64,000 nucleotides of DNA from Pseudomonas brassicacearum (GCF_000585995.1 NZ_CP007410.1:5049430-5113429), one strand, 5' to 3'; numbered from the stretch's first letter, positions 18,762 through 27,226 are shown. Notes: a model not told the origin generated them from the letters alone. Numbers and translations: made by a program.

Positions 18762-20513
18762 ATGACAGAAGCACGGCTGTCTGATCTGCAGGAGATTTTC
18801 GTACCGTTTGAAGTCGAAAAAATTGATGGATGCAGTGTTATTTATTTTAATAAAGCACTAGCCGAAGGAAAAACCGCGACAGACATCCTCAACTCTTACA
18901 GCTATATTGTGAGGTCTAAGTCATCAGATCCATGCAACCAGGGTTCAGTGAAGACGTTCATGGCCGAGCGATATGGTGGTGACGGTATACTTGGCAATGG
19001 CGGCGGAGGACGTTGCGGTTTCGACGGAACATGGCAGCTTAAGGGGCTCGGCCCCAACCAGCTAGTTGGAAAGAATGTCGACGCAGGTCATAGTGATGGC
19101 AACTTAAGCTTGGACACAGCTATTTATGAGTCTATTTGGTCTGAAATAATAAATGTGGCGCTCCCTTATGGAGCCATTAGAACTGTAGCTATTTTAGATA
19201 CTGGACGCTCATACGAAGCGCAGGGAATTTCAACCCCCCGCGGGCTATTAATTCGCCAGCCTGTCGTGCGTCCAGCTCACTTTATTAGGGCGACTTTCTT
19301 TAAAGAAAATCAGCAAAATGGGCTAAGCGAAGACGCTAAACGGGTTAAAACTGCAATCGCTAAACTTGAAGAGTTTCTTCCAAGCGCAATGCCCGCATCA
19401 CCATCTGACAGAGCGAATAAATGCTTGAAATCTGGATTTTTCGAGCTTGCTTCCCGATTTGCAGAGCAATTCGCCGCGGCCAAAGCGAAGCGTATTATCC
19501 ATTACAATGTAAGTGCGTCTAATTTATCTATTGATGGGGCTTGGCTAGATCTGAGCGGGACTCGTCTATTCACCCACTTGATTGCGCCCGACCAAATTGA
19601 TATCGAGAGATTTAATACCGAGTATTTCCCAGCTATAGATTGCATAAAGAGCTTATGCTATTACCTCAATAAGTACTCGGTAGTCACCCCCCAGGCATCC
19701 ACACATCTTATGGAGGTAACAGTCAATCGATTCATACAGACATATCAGAGAAAGCTCAATTTGTATCAAGCGGCACAAGCCGGATTTCCTTTATGGGTAT
19801 TGCGATTACTAGAAGATAGTCCAGAATTAAATAATTTCTCCAAAAACCTGCAGAAAATTTTTGCCTTAAACGATTTCACGGTTAGCGCCGTGAATTTGAA
19901 TGGAGGGTGGAGCGGGTATGTACGCTGGACGGCACGGCTATTTACTGACTTACTTTTAAATACAGCTGATGCTTCGGCCGCAAACTTATTTTGGTTAAAA
20001 ACAAACGCCTTGACCAAAGAACAACTGCTCACAAGCTTTAAACAATTATTTTATCGAGCATCCGTAATCTCCGAAGAACATAGCATCAGCCAGATGCACC
20101 TCTGCCACTGCATGCTAATAAATATAACGCGACTAAACCGCAGCGACAACATCCTACACAACCTTGAATCAAGGATAAAACTTATTACAAAAGATCCATC
20201 AGCAGATAAAAGAACCGCTTACCAGAAGCTTTCAGATGAAGCCATTTTTGCCGCAAACATGAGCCTCGGCAATGAAGAACAAAAGCATATTCTATTCTGG
20301 TTGAGCAGTACACTATCCATCTGGTTTGACCCCGTAACTGGAATGTTTAAACTGCATAACACTAGCGGCACTTCATTGTCGTTCGACACACTTATCAATC
20401 TAAGCGAACACAGGATGGACATACAGAACGCGCTTAGCTTTTACAGCGAAATTAGGAACCATCTAGCGAAAAAAACTCAGTTTAAGGGTATTGAGGCACT
20501 CTATCTAAATTAA
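18762..20513 (+). CDS. SelO-like protein, putative MceJ/MchC-type microcin modification partner
   Basis: The 583-aa soluble protein shows SelO (YdiU, pseudokinase AMPylase) features in its first 270 residues. GTWQLKGLGPNQ (K94) corresponds to LQLKGAGPT, YESIWSEIIN (about 122-131) to the SelO helix with its Glu, LLIRQPVVRPAHFIRATFF to the VLTRVA..HIR..F segment, and HYNVSASNLSIDGAWLD (247-263) to HGVMNTDNMSILG..ID. In the last motif the Asn and later Asp are kept, but the catalytic Asp is Ser253. The rest is unassigned. It stands next to a HlyC-like gene in a microcin cluster. The MceJ/MchC role, siderophore attachment with MceI/MchD, is inferred from context. The start has GGAGAG 8 bases upstream. 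Confidence 0.7.
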   Translation: MTEARLSDLQEIFVPFEVEKIDGCSVIYFNKALAEGKTATDILNSYSYIVRSKSSDPCNQGSVKTFMAERYGGDGILGNGGGGRCGFDGTWQLKGLGPNQLVGKNVDAGHSDGNLSLDTAIYESIWSEIINVALPYGAIRTVAILDTGRSYEAQGISTPRGLLIRQPVVRPAHFIRATFFKENQQNGLSEDAKRVKTAIAKLEEFLPSAMPASPSDRANKCLKSGFFELASRFAEQFAAAKAKRIIHYNVSASNLSIDGAWLDLSGTRLFTHLIAPDQIDIERFNTEYFPAIDCIKSLCYYLNKYSVVTPQASTHLMEVTVNRFIQTYQRKLNLYQAAQAGFPLWVLRLLEDSPELNNFSKNLQKIFALNDFTVSAVNLNGGWSGYVRWTARLFTDLLLNTADASAANLFWLKTNALTKEQLLTSFKQLFYRASVISEEHSISQMHLCHCMLINITRLNRSDNILHNLESRIKLITKDPSADKRTAYQKLSDEAIFAANMSLGNEEQKHILFWLSSTLSIWFDPVTGMFKLHNTSGTSLSFDTLINLSEHRMDIQNALSFYSEIRNHLAKKTQFKGIEALYLN

Positions 20514-20699
20514 GGCAATAAATCGAAGAGCTAATATTCTCGCCCCAAACGACTCACAACAATCATCCACCTCGCTGAGCACTAAATCACCTATTAGTGA
20601 TACAAACAAAACGGCTCTACACTTGCGTCAAGAAAGTGCGATGCAATTGAAATAGAGCATACAAACCCTAACATTTGTTAACTGCCACAGGACTAAAAT

Positions 20700-21212
20700 A
20701 TGAAAACCTCATCCGGCCTATACACCTACTGCCGAAGTAATTACTCATCAAACAGGGCAAAACTCATTGGTTTTGCCTGTATGATAATTTGCACGAGCAA
20801 TAACTATTCGTTATTTGAAATCATGACTTTGCGGCTCTGGATAGCTCCGGCCATAGACCACAAACAGATTTTATTTTTTTTCGATAGAAATGACTCCCCC
20901 ATTGGATATGTAACTTGGGCTCACTTAGCTCCAGACAGCGAGACCAGGCTCCTGAGAGATCCAAACTTTTTACTTCATGCATCCGAATGGAATGAAGGAG
21001 GTAAAACCTGGATTATTGACTTTTGCTTTCCTTTAGGGCGCACCGCAGAAGCTATCAAACCTCTAAAAATGCATTTCCAATCACTTGGAATAGATAGGGT
21101 GTTTTGGGCGCGTCGGAATAGCGAGAACTTAATCAGAAGGGTAGGAAGCAGTGCCATCCCCATCAGGAAACAGATAACGAATTCGATAAATTTTGCAGAT
21201 ATTAATTCATAA
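20700..21212 (+). CDS. HlyC-family acyltransferase-like protein, putative MceI/MchD-type
   Basis: The 170-aa protein aligns without gaps to HlyC over the N-terminal half: ICTSNNYSLFEIMTLRLWIAP against WASSPLHRNWPV and onward, then SPIGYVTWAHLAPDSETRLL against YPVAYCSWANLSLENEIKYL, and GKTWIIDFCFPLG against RKWFIDWIAPFG. The Asp equivalent to HlyC D92 is present (D107). The catalytic His23 position is Tyr36. HlyC-like proteins MceI and MchD act with MceJ/MchC to link a siderophore to the microcin C-terminal Ser. No RTX toxin is nearby, so toxin acylation is unlikely. AGGA lies 7 bases before the ATG. Confidence 0.75.
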   Translation: MKTSSGLYTYCRSNYSSNRAKLIGFACMIICTSNNYSLFEIMTLRLWIAPAIDHKQILFFFDRNDSPIGYVTWAHLAPDSETRLLRDPNFLLHASEWNEGGKTWIIDFCFPLGRTAEAIKPLKMHFQSLGIDRVFWARRNSENLIRRVGSSAIPIRKQITNSINFADINS

Positions 21213-21275
21213 GCGAAAGCTATTGATCGCCATCTACTCCATACTGCCAAATTTTGAAAAAGGCGAACCTCCAAC

Positions 21276-21743
21276 TCATGTAGACTCAGTGCATACATGT
21301 GACAATTTTAACAGTTTGTCGTAGGGCCCCGTAAAAACTGTCGCCCCTCTTTGCGGAGTATATGTTATAGCTTCTGACTTGCAATAAAAAAAGAAACTGA
21401 AGAGCTTCTTTGATAAAAATACATTAACTTTTTTCTCCGAATAACCGATGGATAGCATCGCCATGTACAATATTTCTTGCTTCACCTCAGAACTTATTCT
21501 AAGCTCAGAAAGCGCTCCATCATAATACATTTTTTTGGTGGTAATCGCCAAATACCCAATCAGTCCGCTCAGCACCTCCCAACCAAAAAATCCGTTCGCC
21601 AGGGATATTCTATTAATAAAAACAAATACCAGCATCATCAGCGCAGAAGCCATTAGAGTTTTTTCAACCAAAGCAAAAACCTTTAAAAGATCAGTCGACA
21701 ACTGCTCTTTAATCTGCAACCTATTTAATTTTATTTCGGTCAT
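21276..21743 (-). CDS. Membrane protein, candidate microcin immunity protein
   Basis: The 155-aa protein has a basic N-terminal helix (about 1-25), two membrane segments (about 28-47 and 52-70), and a cytoplasmic C-terminal part with an aromatic patch (LFSFFFYC). No family is recognised. It is the only gene directly downstream of the microcin precursor on the same strand (78-bp gap), the standard position for an immunity gene. GAGGTTGAGG precedes the ATG. It converges with the HlyC-like gene 63 bp away. Confidence 0.6.
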   Translation of the reverse strand: MTEIKLNRLQIKEQLSTDLLKVFALVEKTLMASALMMLVFVFINRISLANGFFGWEVLSGLIGYLAITTKKMYYDGALSELRISSEVKQEILYMAMLSIGYSEKKVNVFLSKKLFSFFFYCKSEAITYTPQRGATVFTGPYDKLLKLSHVCTEST

Positions 21744-21774
21744 ACCTCAACCTCTTGCGCTCTATTAGTTTCAA

Positions 21775-21821
21775 TCTACTAGACATGCTCGCAACTTCAC
21801 ATCTAGTAGACAATCTAGTAG
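21775..21821. repeat. Inverted repeat between precursor and candidate immunity gene
   Basis: TCTACTAGA (21775-21783) and TCTAGTAGA (21802-21810) form a perfect 9-bp inverted repeat with an 18-base loop. A third TCTAGTAG follows at 21814-21821, overlapping the end of the precursor gene. Two alternative hairpins can form in the transcript. It could tune expression of the downstream gene or protect the precursor mRNA end. Confidence 0.5.
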
Positions 21822-22112
21822 TTAACTACCCATACCTCCGGGCCCTTGGGGAAAAAAAGAAGTCCCATGAAAAGCACTTGGATCCCAAGAGTTAGCTGCG
21901 TTCCTCACAGCATTGTAAGCCGCGCCCCCTACCAAGGCTCCCAGCCCACTCCCAACGGCCGCGCCTGGCGTGGCAAGTCCTACTCGTCCCCCTATCGCTG
22001 CGCCCGCTGCTGCGCCCAAAGTGGCTCCTGCATTTCCGAAAAACGTGAAACCCGAGTCACCTGAACCGGCCCCGGACACTAATGACATTTCAATACATGA
22101 TAACTTTCTCAT
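21822..22112 (-). CDS. Class II microcin precursor, siderophore-microcin-like
   Basis: The 96-aa peptide has a short leader, MRKLSCIEMSLVSGA, of the double-glycine type (M-R-x-[LI] start, L-x-x-S-G-A end). It is close in form to the leaders of MccE492 (cut at GA before G) and MccH47. Processing after residue 15 would give an 81-aa product starting G-S-G-D-S-G. The core is Gly/Ala-rich with possible GxxxG helices (GATLGAAAGAAIGG, GAAVGSGLGALVGG). The C-terminus reads FFPQGPGGMGS, ending in Gly-Ser as class IIb microcins do. It has no cysteine after the leader. AAAGGA lies about 10 bases before the ATG. The neighbours are export, modification and immunity genes. Confidence 0.82.
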   Translation of the reverse strand: MRKLSCIEMSLVSGAGSGDSGFTFFGNAGATLGAAAGAAIGGRVGLATPGAAVGSGLGALVGGAAYNAVRNAANSWDPSAFHGTSFFPQGPGGMGS

Positions 22113-22220
22113 GACAATTTTTTCCTTTCTCTAACTAAGTAGCATAGCGATTACCTTCTTACTTTATCCACATTAATACAAATGTGACAAAGTGCAGTTC
22201 ACGATAGCGACCAAATTCGA

Positions 22221-22267
22221 TGATTTGTACCCTACACATGTAGGGATGACCCAAACAGGCATCCATG
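22221..22267. promoter_or_regulatory. 47-bp repeat, copy B, with 7-2-7 inverted repeat
   Basis: This is the second copy of the element at 18583-18629, with CCCTACA-CA-TGTAGGG at 22230-22245. It lies in the divergent region between the precursor gene (109 bp from its ATG) and the export operon (about 84 bp from the HlyD-like start). Nearby, on the minus strand, TTGTCA and ATAAAG about 17 bp apart (22155-22190) could be the precursor promoter. The heptamer spacing resembles sites bound by GerE-domain regulators such as NarL. Confidence 0.6.
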
Positions 22268-22350
22268 GGATCTTCCCTGCCTCGCCGCGATGCGGCATGG
22301 CTTCCCAAGGGGCTCCGGAATGCAATTATTGTCAGCAAGGAATGCTCACA

Positions 22351-23625
22351 TTGACCCAAGACACGTCACTATTCAGAACAGAGGCTCTAGAAGCCCAACA
22401 GGTGCAATGGTTAGGCAGCATCGTGCTGATTCGCCCCGTCTCATTCACCTTCCTCACAGCCTTCGCCACACTCCTTGCATCAATCGTAATTATTTTTTTC
22501 ATATGGGGAAGCTATACCAAGCGAAGCACCATAGCTGGGCAGTTACTGCCCTCCTCGGGACAGATTAAAGTTTATGCACCACAGCAAGGACGGGTGCTCG
22601 AAAGCTTTATCCATGAGGGGCAATACGTTAAGGCGGGCACGCACTTGCTCACATTATCCAGTGAGCACTATGGCGAAAATTCCGATCCGATTCAGGAAAG
22701 CATCAGTAACAACCTCAAGGAAAGGAAACTGTCCTTGATTGATGAGCTCAAAAAAATAAAATCTCTGCAGGCTGATGAAAGAAAAAGCCTCACCAGCCAC
22801 TTAAGCAGCCTAGAGAATGAGTTGGATATTCTAGCCGGACAAATTTCCAGTCAAATACAGCTGGTCGCCTTGGCTTTAAATGCCACCAGTCGCTATTCGG
22901 GATTAATGGAAAAGGGATATATAGCTATGGATCAGCTACAGCAGCGCCAAGCAGAGCTACTCAATCATCGACAGAAACTAAATACTCTTGAACGTGACCG
23001 CTCCGCGCTGCGACAACAGATAACCGAGCGGCGCAACGCGCTTTCTGGCTTATCCTCTCGACATGAAAATCAACTCGCCATCGTGCATAGAACGCTATCA
23101 GAAATTGATCGAGAGCTCATTGAGAGTGAGGCGCGGCGAATATTAGTTATCAAGGCTCCCCAAGAAGGTGTCGTGACTGCAATTTTTGCGGAGCCCGGAC
23201 AGACCGCAGGCACCGCTAGGCCGCTTTTAAGCATCGTCCCAAACAACTCGCAATTGCAGGCCGAACTTTATTCCCCAAGCAAATCTATCGGTTTCATCCG
23301 GGCCGGCGATGAAGTACGTATTCGCTATCAAACCTATCCCTATCAAAAATTCGGGCAGCACAACGGTACAGTTAAATCCATCTCCAAGGCCTCGGTTTCT
23401 GCCGGGGAGCTTGCAAACGCGGTCGGAGAAATACCCGGCATTGGCCTAGACGGCGAACGCTATTACCGGATACGCGTCGGCCTGGACCAACAGCATGTTC
23501 TGGCGTATGGCGAACAACGGCCATTGCAAACGGGCATGTTACTTGAAGCGGACATAATGCAAGAGACTCGTCATCTTTATGAATGGGTACTTGAGCCTCT
23601 TTATAGCTTGACGGGAAAGTTTTAG
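22351..23625 (+). CDS. HlyD/CvaA-type membrane fusion protein of a peptide exporter
   Basis: The about 424-aa periplasmic adaptor has one N-terminal membrane anchor (about residues 28-52), a lipoyl-like half motif (KVYAPQQGRVLESFIHEGQY), a long coiled-coil hairpin (about 110-260), the second half (IKAPQEGVVTAIFAEPGQTA) and a beta-barrel domain. It links the ABC transporter to the TolC-like channel. A TTG start at 22351 is preferred because AAGGA lies 9 bases upstream; the ATG at 22342 abuts that site. The longer open frame from 22192 reads through repeat B and is unlikely. It is followed by the ABC gene after 5 bp. Confidence 0.85.
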   Translation: MTQDTSLFRTEALEAQQVQWLGSIVLIRPVSFTFLTAFATLLASIVIIFFIWGSYTKRSTIAGQLLPSSGQIKVYAPQQGRVLESFIHEGQYVKAGTHLLTLSSEHYGENSDPIQESISNNLKERKLSLIDELKKIKSLQADERKSLTSHLSSLENELDILAGQISSQIQLVALALNATSRYSGLMEKGYIAMDQLQQRQAELLNHRQKLNTLERDRSALRQQITERRNALSGLSSRHENQLAIVHRTLSEIDRELIESEARRILVIKAPQEGVVTAIFAEPGQTAGTARPLLSIVPNNSQLQAELYSPSKSIGFIRAGDEVRIRYQTYPYQKFGQHNGTVKSISKASVSAGELANAVGEIPGIGLDGERYYRIRVGLDQQHVLAYGEQRPLQTGMLLEADIMQETRHLYEWVLEPLYSLTGKF

Positions 23626-23630
23626 GAGCA

Positions 23631-25772
23631 ATGCCGTTGAATTATACGAATGCAGTTTCACTCCACTGGAGGCGCCGGCTTCCGCTATTGCTGCAAACCG
23701 AAGCCACTGAATGCGGCCTGGCCTGTTTAGGAATGATTCTTGGCTATCATGGACATAACTCAAGCCTGCATGAACTCCGAAATAGATTCCAAACCTCATT
23801 AAAAGGCATGACATTAAAGCAGATAATTCAAATAGCGCACCGATTGAAGCTAGGAACACGCGCCATCAGGCTCGACATAACAGACCTTCTGCAACTTAAA
23901 CTACCGTGCATTCTACACTGGAATTTCAATCACTTTGTAGTTCTGAAGTCCGTACATAAAAGCCACCTTGTGCTACATGACCCAGCCAGAGGTATTCTAC
24001 ATATATCACTTACCGACAGCAGCGATTCTTTTACCGGAATAGCGCTGGAATTATGGCCAGAATTTGATTTTGAAGAGAAGAAAAAAAAGCCAAGCATCAG
24101 ACTTTACAAGATGCTCGGAAAAACGACAGGGCTGTTTCAATCGCTATTGCAAGTACTTCTACTGGCGTTCGCACTGGAAATATTTTCTCTCGTCAGCCCA
24201 TTTCTTCTCCAGTGGACAATTGATAATGTTCTTATCAGTGAAGATAACGAATTACTGAAAACACTTGTATTAGGCTTTGGGTTATTAATGCTTATGCAAC
24301 AGGGGGTAGCGGCCATTCGTGCATGGGTGTTGATCTACATGAACACAATGATTAGCGTGCAATGGCGAGCCAATGTATTCACTCATTTATTGAGATTGCC
24401 CATTCACTTTTTTGAAAAACGACATCTGGCGGATGTTGTATCGCGTTTTGGTGCAGTTAACCAAATCCAACAGACACTTACCGCCGCATTTTTCTCCGGC
24501 GTTCTTGATGGCCTGATGAGTGTTGCTACATTAGCACTGATGTTCATGTACAGTCCTACTCTAGCTTCTATTTCCCTCATCACCATGGCACTTTATATAT
24601 TAGCTCGCTGCATCTGGTACGCCCCTTTCCGCAGGGCAACGGAAGAACAGATAATCCACGCTGCGCGTCAGGAGAGCCACTTTCTGGAAACCGTCAGGGG
24701 TGTTCGGGCGATCAAACTATTCCGGCGACCCGATGAACGACGTTCCACTTGGTTAGGCCTATTGATTGAGCAAATCAACGCGGATATTCGAACCCAAAAA
24801 ATGCAACTTCTTTATACACAACTTAACGGTTTACTTTTCGGCATTGAAAATCTGCTTGCGGTGTGGTTTGGCGCCGGCATGGTGATGAGTGGACATTTCA
24901 GTGTGGGTATATTAATGGCCTTCACCGCCTATAAGGCACAATTCGTCAGTAGAGTGTCGAACCTGGTAGACCATGTTTTTGAATTGCATATGCTCCAACT
25001 CCATGGTGAGCGCTTGGCCGACATTGTTCTTCACCCGCCGGAAAATATCCACGGGGAAATTAATTTAGCCATACCCCCCACACACAGTGCAAATATTGAA
25101 ATAAGAGACTTGATGTACCGCTACTCCGACCAAGAGCCTTATATCATTAACAAACTAAATTTATCTATAGCCGAGGGAGAATCGGTAGCCATCACGGGAG
25201 CGTCAGGCGCCGGGAAAAGTACATTGTTCAACTTGATGCTAGGAATTCTCCCTCCCAGCGAAGGGCAAATAAAAATCGCCGGAATTGACGTAAAAGACAT
25301 GGGCGTGAACACACTCCGAGACATGGTCGGCACGGTGATGCAGGATGATATCTTGTTTGCCGGGTCACTTGCGGAGAACATTTCTTTTTTCGACCAGGAT
25401 GCTGATATGTCCTGGATAATGCAGTGCGCACAAATGGCCGCGATCCATAATAGTATCCAATCAATGCCTATGGGATACAGCACGTTGGTTGGGGACATGG
25501 GGACGGTGCTCTCAGGTGGACAGAAACAACGCGTATTCTTGGCTCGCGCGCTTTATAAAAGAGCTAGAATTTTATTCCTTGACGAAGCCACCAGCCATCT
25601 AGATCTGCAATGCGAGCAATTAGTCAACGACGCCATTCGCTCCCTCAAAATAACCCGAGTAATTGTCGCACATAGGCCTGAGACGATCGCGTCTGCGGAC
25701 CGGGTTTTCATATTGGATTCTGGCAAATTAGAACCTTCACCCATCCACGCGAATGTGGATGCGATTAAATGA
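23631..25772 (+). CDS. C39-peptidase ABC transporter (CvaB-like), microcin processing and export
   Basis: The 713-aa inner-membrane protein has three parts. An N-terminal C39 peptidase carries the oxyanion Gln22 and catalytic Cys28 in LLQTEATECGLACLG, His101 in NHFVVL and Asp117 in LHDPARG. A six-helix transmembrane domain spans about 160-450. The ATPase has Walker A TGASGAGKST, signature LSGGQKQR, Walker B RILFLDEATSHLD and a switch His in IVAHRPE. An intact C39 triad means it cuts double-glycine leaders, unlike HlyB. The partner substrate is the precursor at 21822-22112. Its end overlaps the TolC-like start by 4 bp. Confidence 0.93.
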   Translation: MPLNYTNAVSLHWRRRLPLLLQTEATECGLACLGMILGYHGHNSSLHELRNRFQTSLKGMTLKQIIQIAHRLKLGTRAIRLDITDLLQLKLPCILHWNFNHFVVLKSVHKSHLVLHDPARGILHISLTDSSDSFTGIALELWPEFDFEEKKKKPSIRLYKMLGKTTGLFQSLLQVLLLAFALEIFSLVSPFLLQWTIDNVLISEDNELLKTLVLGFGLLMLMQQGVAAIRAWVLIYMNTMISVQWRANVFTHLLRLPIHFFEKRHLADVVSRFGAVNQIQQTLTAAFFSGVLDGLMSVATLALMFMYSPTLASISLITMALYILARCIWYAPFRRATEEQIIHAARQESHFLETVRGVRAIKLFRRPDERRSTWLGLLIEQINADIRTQKMQLLYTQLNGLLFGIENLLAVWFGAGMVMSGHFSVGILMAFTAYKAQFVSRVSNLVDHVFELHMLQLHGERLADIVLHPPENIHGEINLAIPPTHSANIEIRDLMYRYSDQEPYIINKLNLSIAEGESVAITGASGAGKSTLFNLMLGILPPSEGQIKIAGIDVKDMGVNTLRDMVGTVMQDDILFAGSLAENISFFDQDADMSWIMQCAQMAAIHNSIQSMPMGYSTLVGDMGTVLSGGQKQRVFLARALYKRARILFLDEATSHLDLQCEQLVNDAIRSLKITRVIVAHRPETIASADRVFILDSGKLEPSPIHANVDAIK

Positions 25773-27181
25773 TGGGCTATTCCAGCTGTGCGCTTTCCAT
25801 ACTTGTCGGGGGCATAACGTTATCAGCTATAGGTGCTGAGCTTGTTGCATCTAAACAAGTGACGTCAGCCTCTTCAAAGGCAAGCTCCTACACGGGCCGG
25901 CCGTGCGCCTTTGGAAATCTCCCAGCAAAATTGTCTCTACAAGAAACTATAGAACGAATACTTTGCAGCGACCCGAAAACACGCTCGGCCTGGGCTCATG
26001 CAAAAGCGCAAGCCGCTCAGATCGGAGTCAGTCGATCTTCGTATTTTCCGAAACTTACCGGCAGCACCGGCATGTCTACGGGACGGACCATTACCAGTTA
26101 TGAGCAACGCAGTGAACTTTCCAGAGAAGGTAACCAACGGCAGATTTCCAATAGACTGCATTTCAGCTGGGTCTTGTTCGATTTTGGGCATAGGGAGGCC
26201 GAGCTGCGAAGATCCATACAACTCTTGGTTGCTGCCAATGCCAATCAAGACGCCGTACTGCAAAAATCTTCCGCGTCCGCTGCGGAGCTCTACTATGGTG
26301 CTCTCGCCGCTCAGCGCAGCTTGATCATCTCATCAAAAGTTACATCGTTTGCAGCCGAAAATCTCGATGCAGCAGAAGCCAGGTATCGATCTGGTGCCGC
26401 AGCACTTTCTGATTTATTGCAAGCGAAGGCAGCCTATTCCCAAGCCAGTCTGAATCAGATTCGCGATAAGGGAGCGCTCCGCAATGCCGCTGGGATGCTT
26501 GCGCTGCGCATGGGACTCTCTCCTGAAACGCCATTCGAATTGGAGGGTAATCTGACGTCGTTACCTGACACGCGATTCATCAAGGCAATTGATGACCTAT
26601 TTCAACAAGCCCAACACGATCATCCCGCCTTGATAGCCGTTAGAGCCAAGATCAAAGCTACTGAGGCGAAGCTTGACGAGAGTCGTGCGGCTGGAAAGCC
26701 GACTCTTTCACTAACGGCGGATATTTCCCATACCCGAATTGATCAATCCCAAATGCTTAACGGTGACAGGCGCGACCGGGATAGAGCCCTTGGCCTGCAA
26801 TTAAATATTCCTCTGTTTGACGGCTTCAGCCGAAAGTATCAAATACGTAGCGATCTTGCCCTTCTTGAGGCAAGCAAAGAGGAGCTTCTGGAGGAAGAAC
26901 AGAGGTTATCGCTTGAGCTATGGGAAAACTATCAAACCCTAAGCACCGAATTTCAACGACTGGACCATACCAATAAATTGATCACACAGTCACAGCAATC
27001 CCTCGAGGTGGTACAAGGTCGCTATCGATCCGGGGTCGGTAGCATGATTGAATTATTGAATGCTTTAAGTACCTACGCAGCCGCTGAAGAGCAACACATC
27101 AACGCCTTGACTACTTGGCACACCACACGACTAAGACTTTCTGAAAACCTTGGATTGCTTGGCTTTTGGAGACTGCCCTAA
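25769..27181 (+). CDS. TolC-like outer-membrane channel protein
   Basis: The 470-aa protein has an N-terminal signal sequence (MMGYSSCALSILVGGITLSA) and two outer-membrane efflux repeats rich in coiled-coil helices. Typical segments are ERILCSDPKTRSAWAHAKAQ, FSWVLFDFGHREAELRRS, AEARYRSGAAALSDLLQAKA, LNIPLFDGFSRKYQIRSDLA and VQGRYRSGVGSMIELLNALS. It completes a dedicated type I system with the HlyD- and CvaB-like proteins. Its ATG overlaps the ABC stop (ATGA), so translation is coupled. Carrying its own TolC makes the cluster more self-contained than enterobacterial microcin clusters, which use the host TolC. Confidence 0.88.
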   Translation: MMGYSSCALSILVGGITLSAIGAELVASKQVTSASSKASSYTGRPCAFGNLPAKLSLQETIERILCSDPKTRSAWAHAKAQAAQIGVSRSSYFPKLTGSTGMSTGRTITSYEQRSELSREGNQRQISNRLHFSWVLFDFGHREAELRRSIQLLVAANANQDAVLQKSSASAAELYYGALAAQRSLIISSKVTSFAAENLDAAEARYRSGAAALSDLLQAKAAYSQASLNQIRDKGALRNAAGMLALRMGLSPETPFELEGNLTSLPDTRFIKAIDDLFQQAQHDHPALIAVRAKIKATEAKLDESRAAGKPTLSLTADISHTRIDQSQMLNGDRRDRDRALGLQLNIPLFDGFSRKYQIRSDLALLEASKEELLEEEQRLSLELWENYQTLSTEFQRLDHTNKLITQSQQSLEVVQGRYRSGVGSMIELLNALSTYAAAEEQHINALTTWHTTRLRLSENLGLLGFWRLP

Positions 27182-27226
27182 CGCTTCACAAAAAATCATA
27201 AACAAGGACTTTACTATGAGATTAGC

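Noticed and set aside
18583..22267. CRISPR array suggested by the repeats
   Set aside because: There are only two copies 3.6 kb apart and no regular spacers or cas genes.
22192..22341. N-terminal extension of the HlyD-like protein through repeat B
   Set aside because: It would place a regulatory repeat inside the coding sequence, has no ribosome-binding site, and does not look like an adaptor N-terminus.
20700..25772. Reading the HlyC-, HlyD- and HlyB-like genes as an RTX toxin operon
   Set aside because: No RTX gene or glycine-rich nonapeptide repeats are present. The ABC protein has an intact C39 Cys/His/Asp triad, and a double-glycine-leader precursor is encoded in the cluster.
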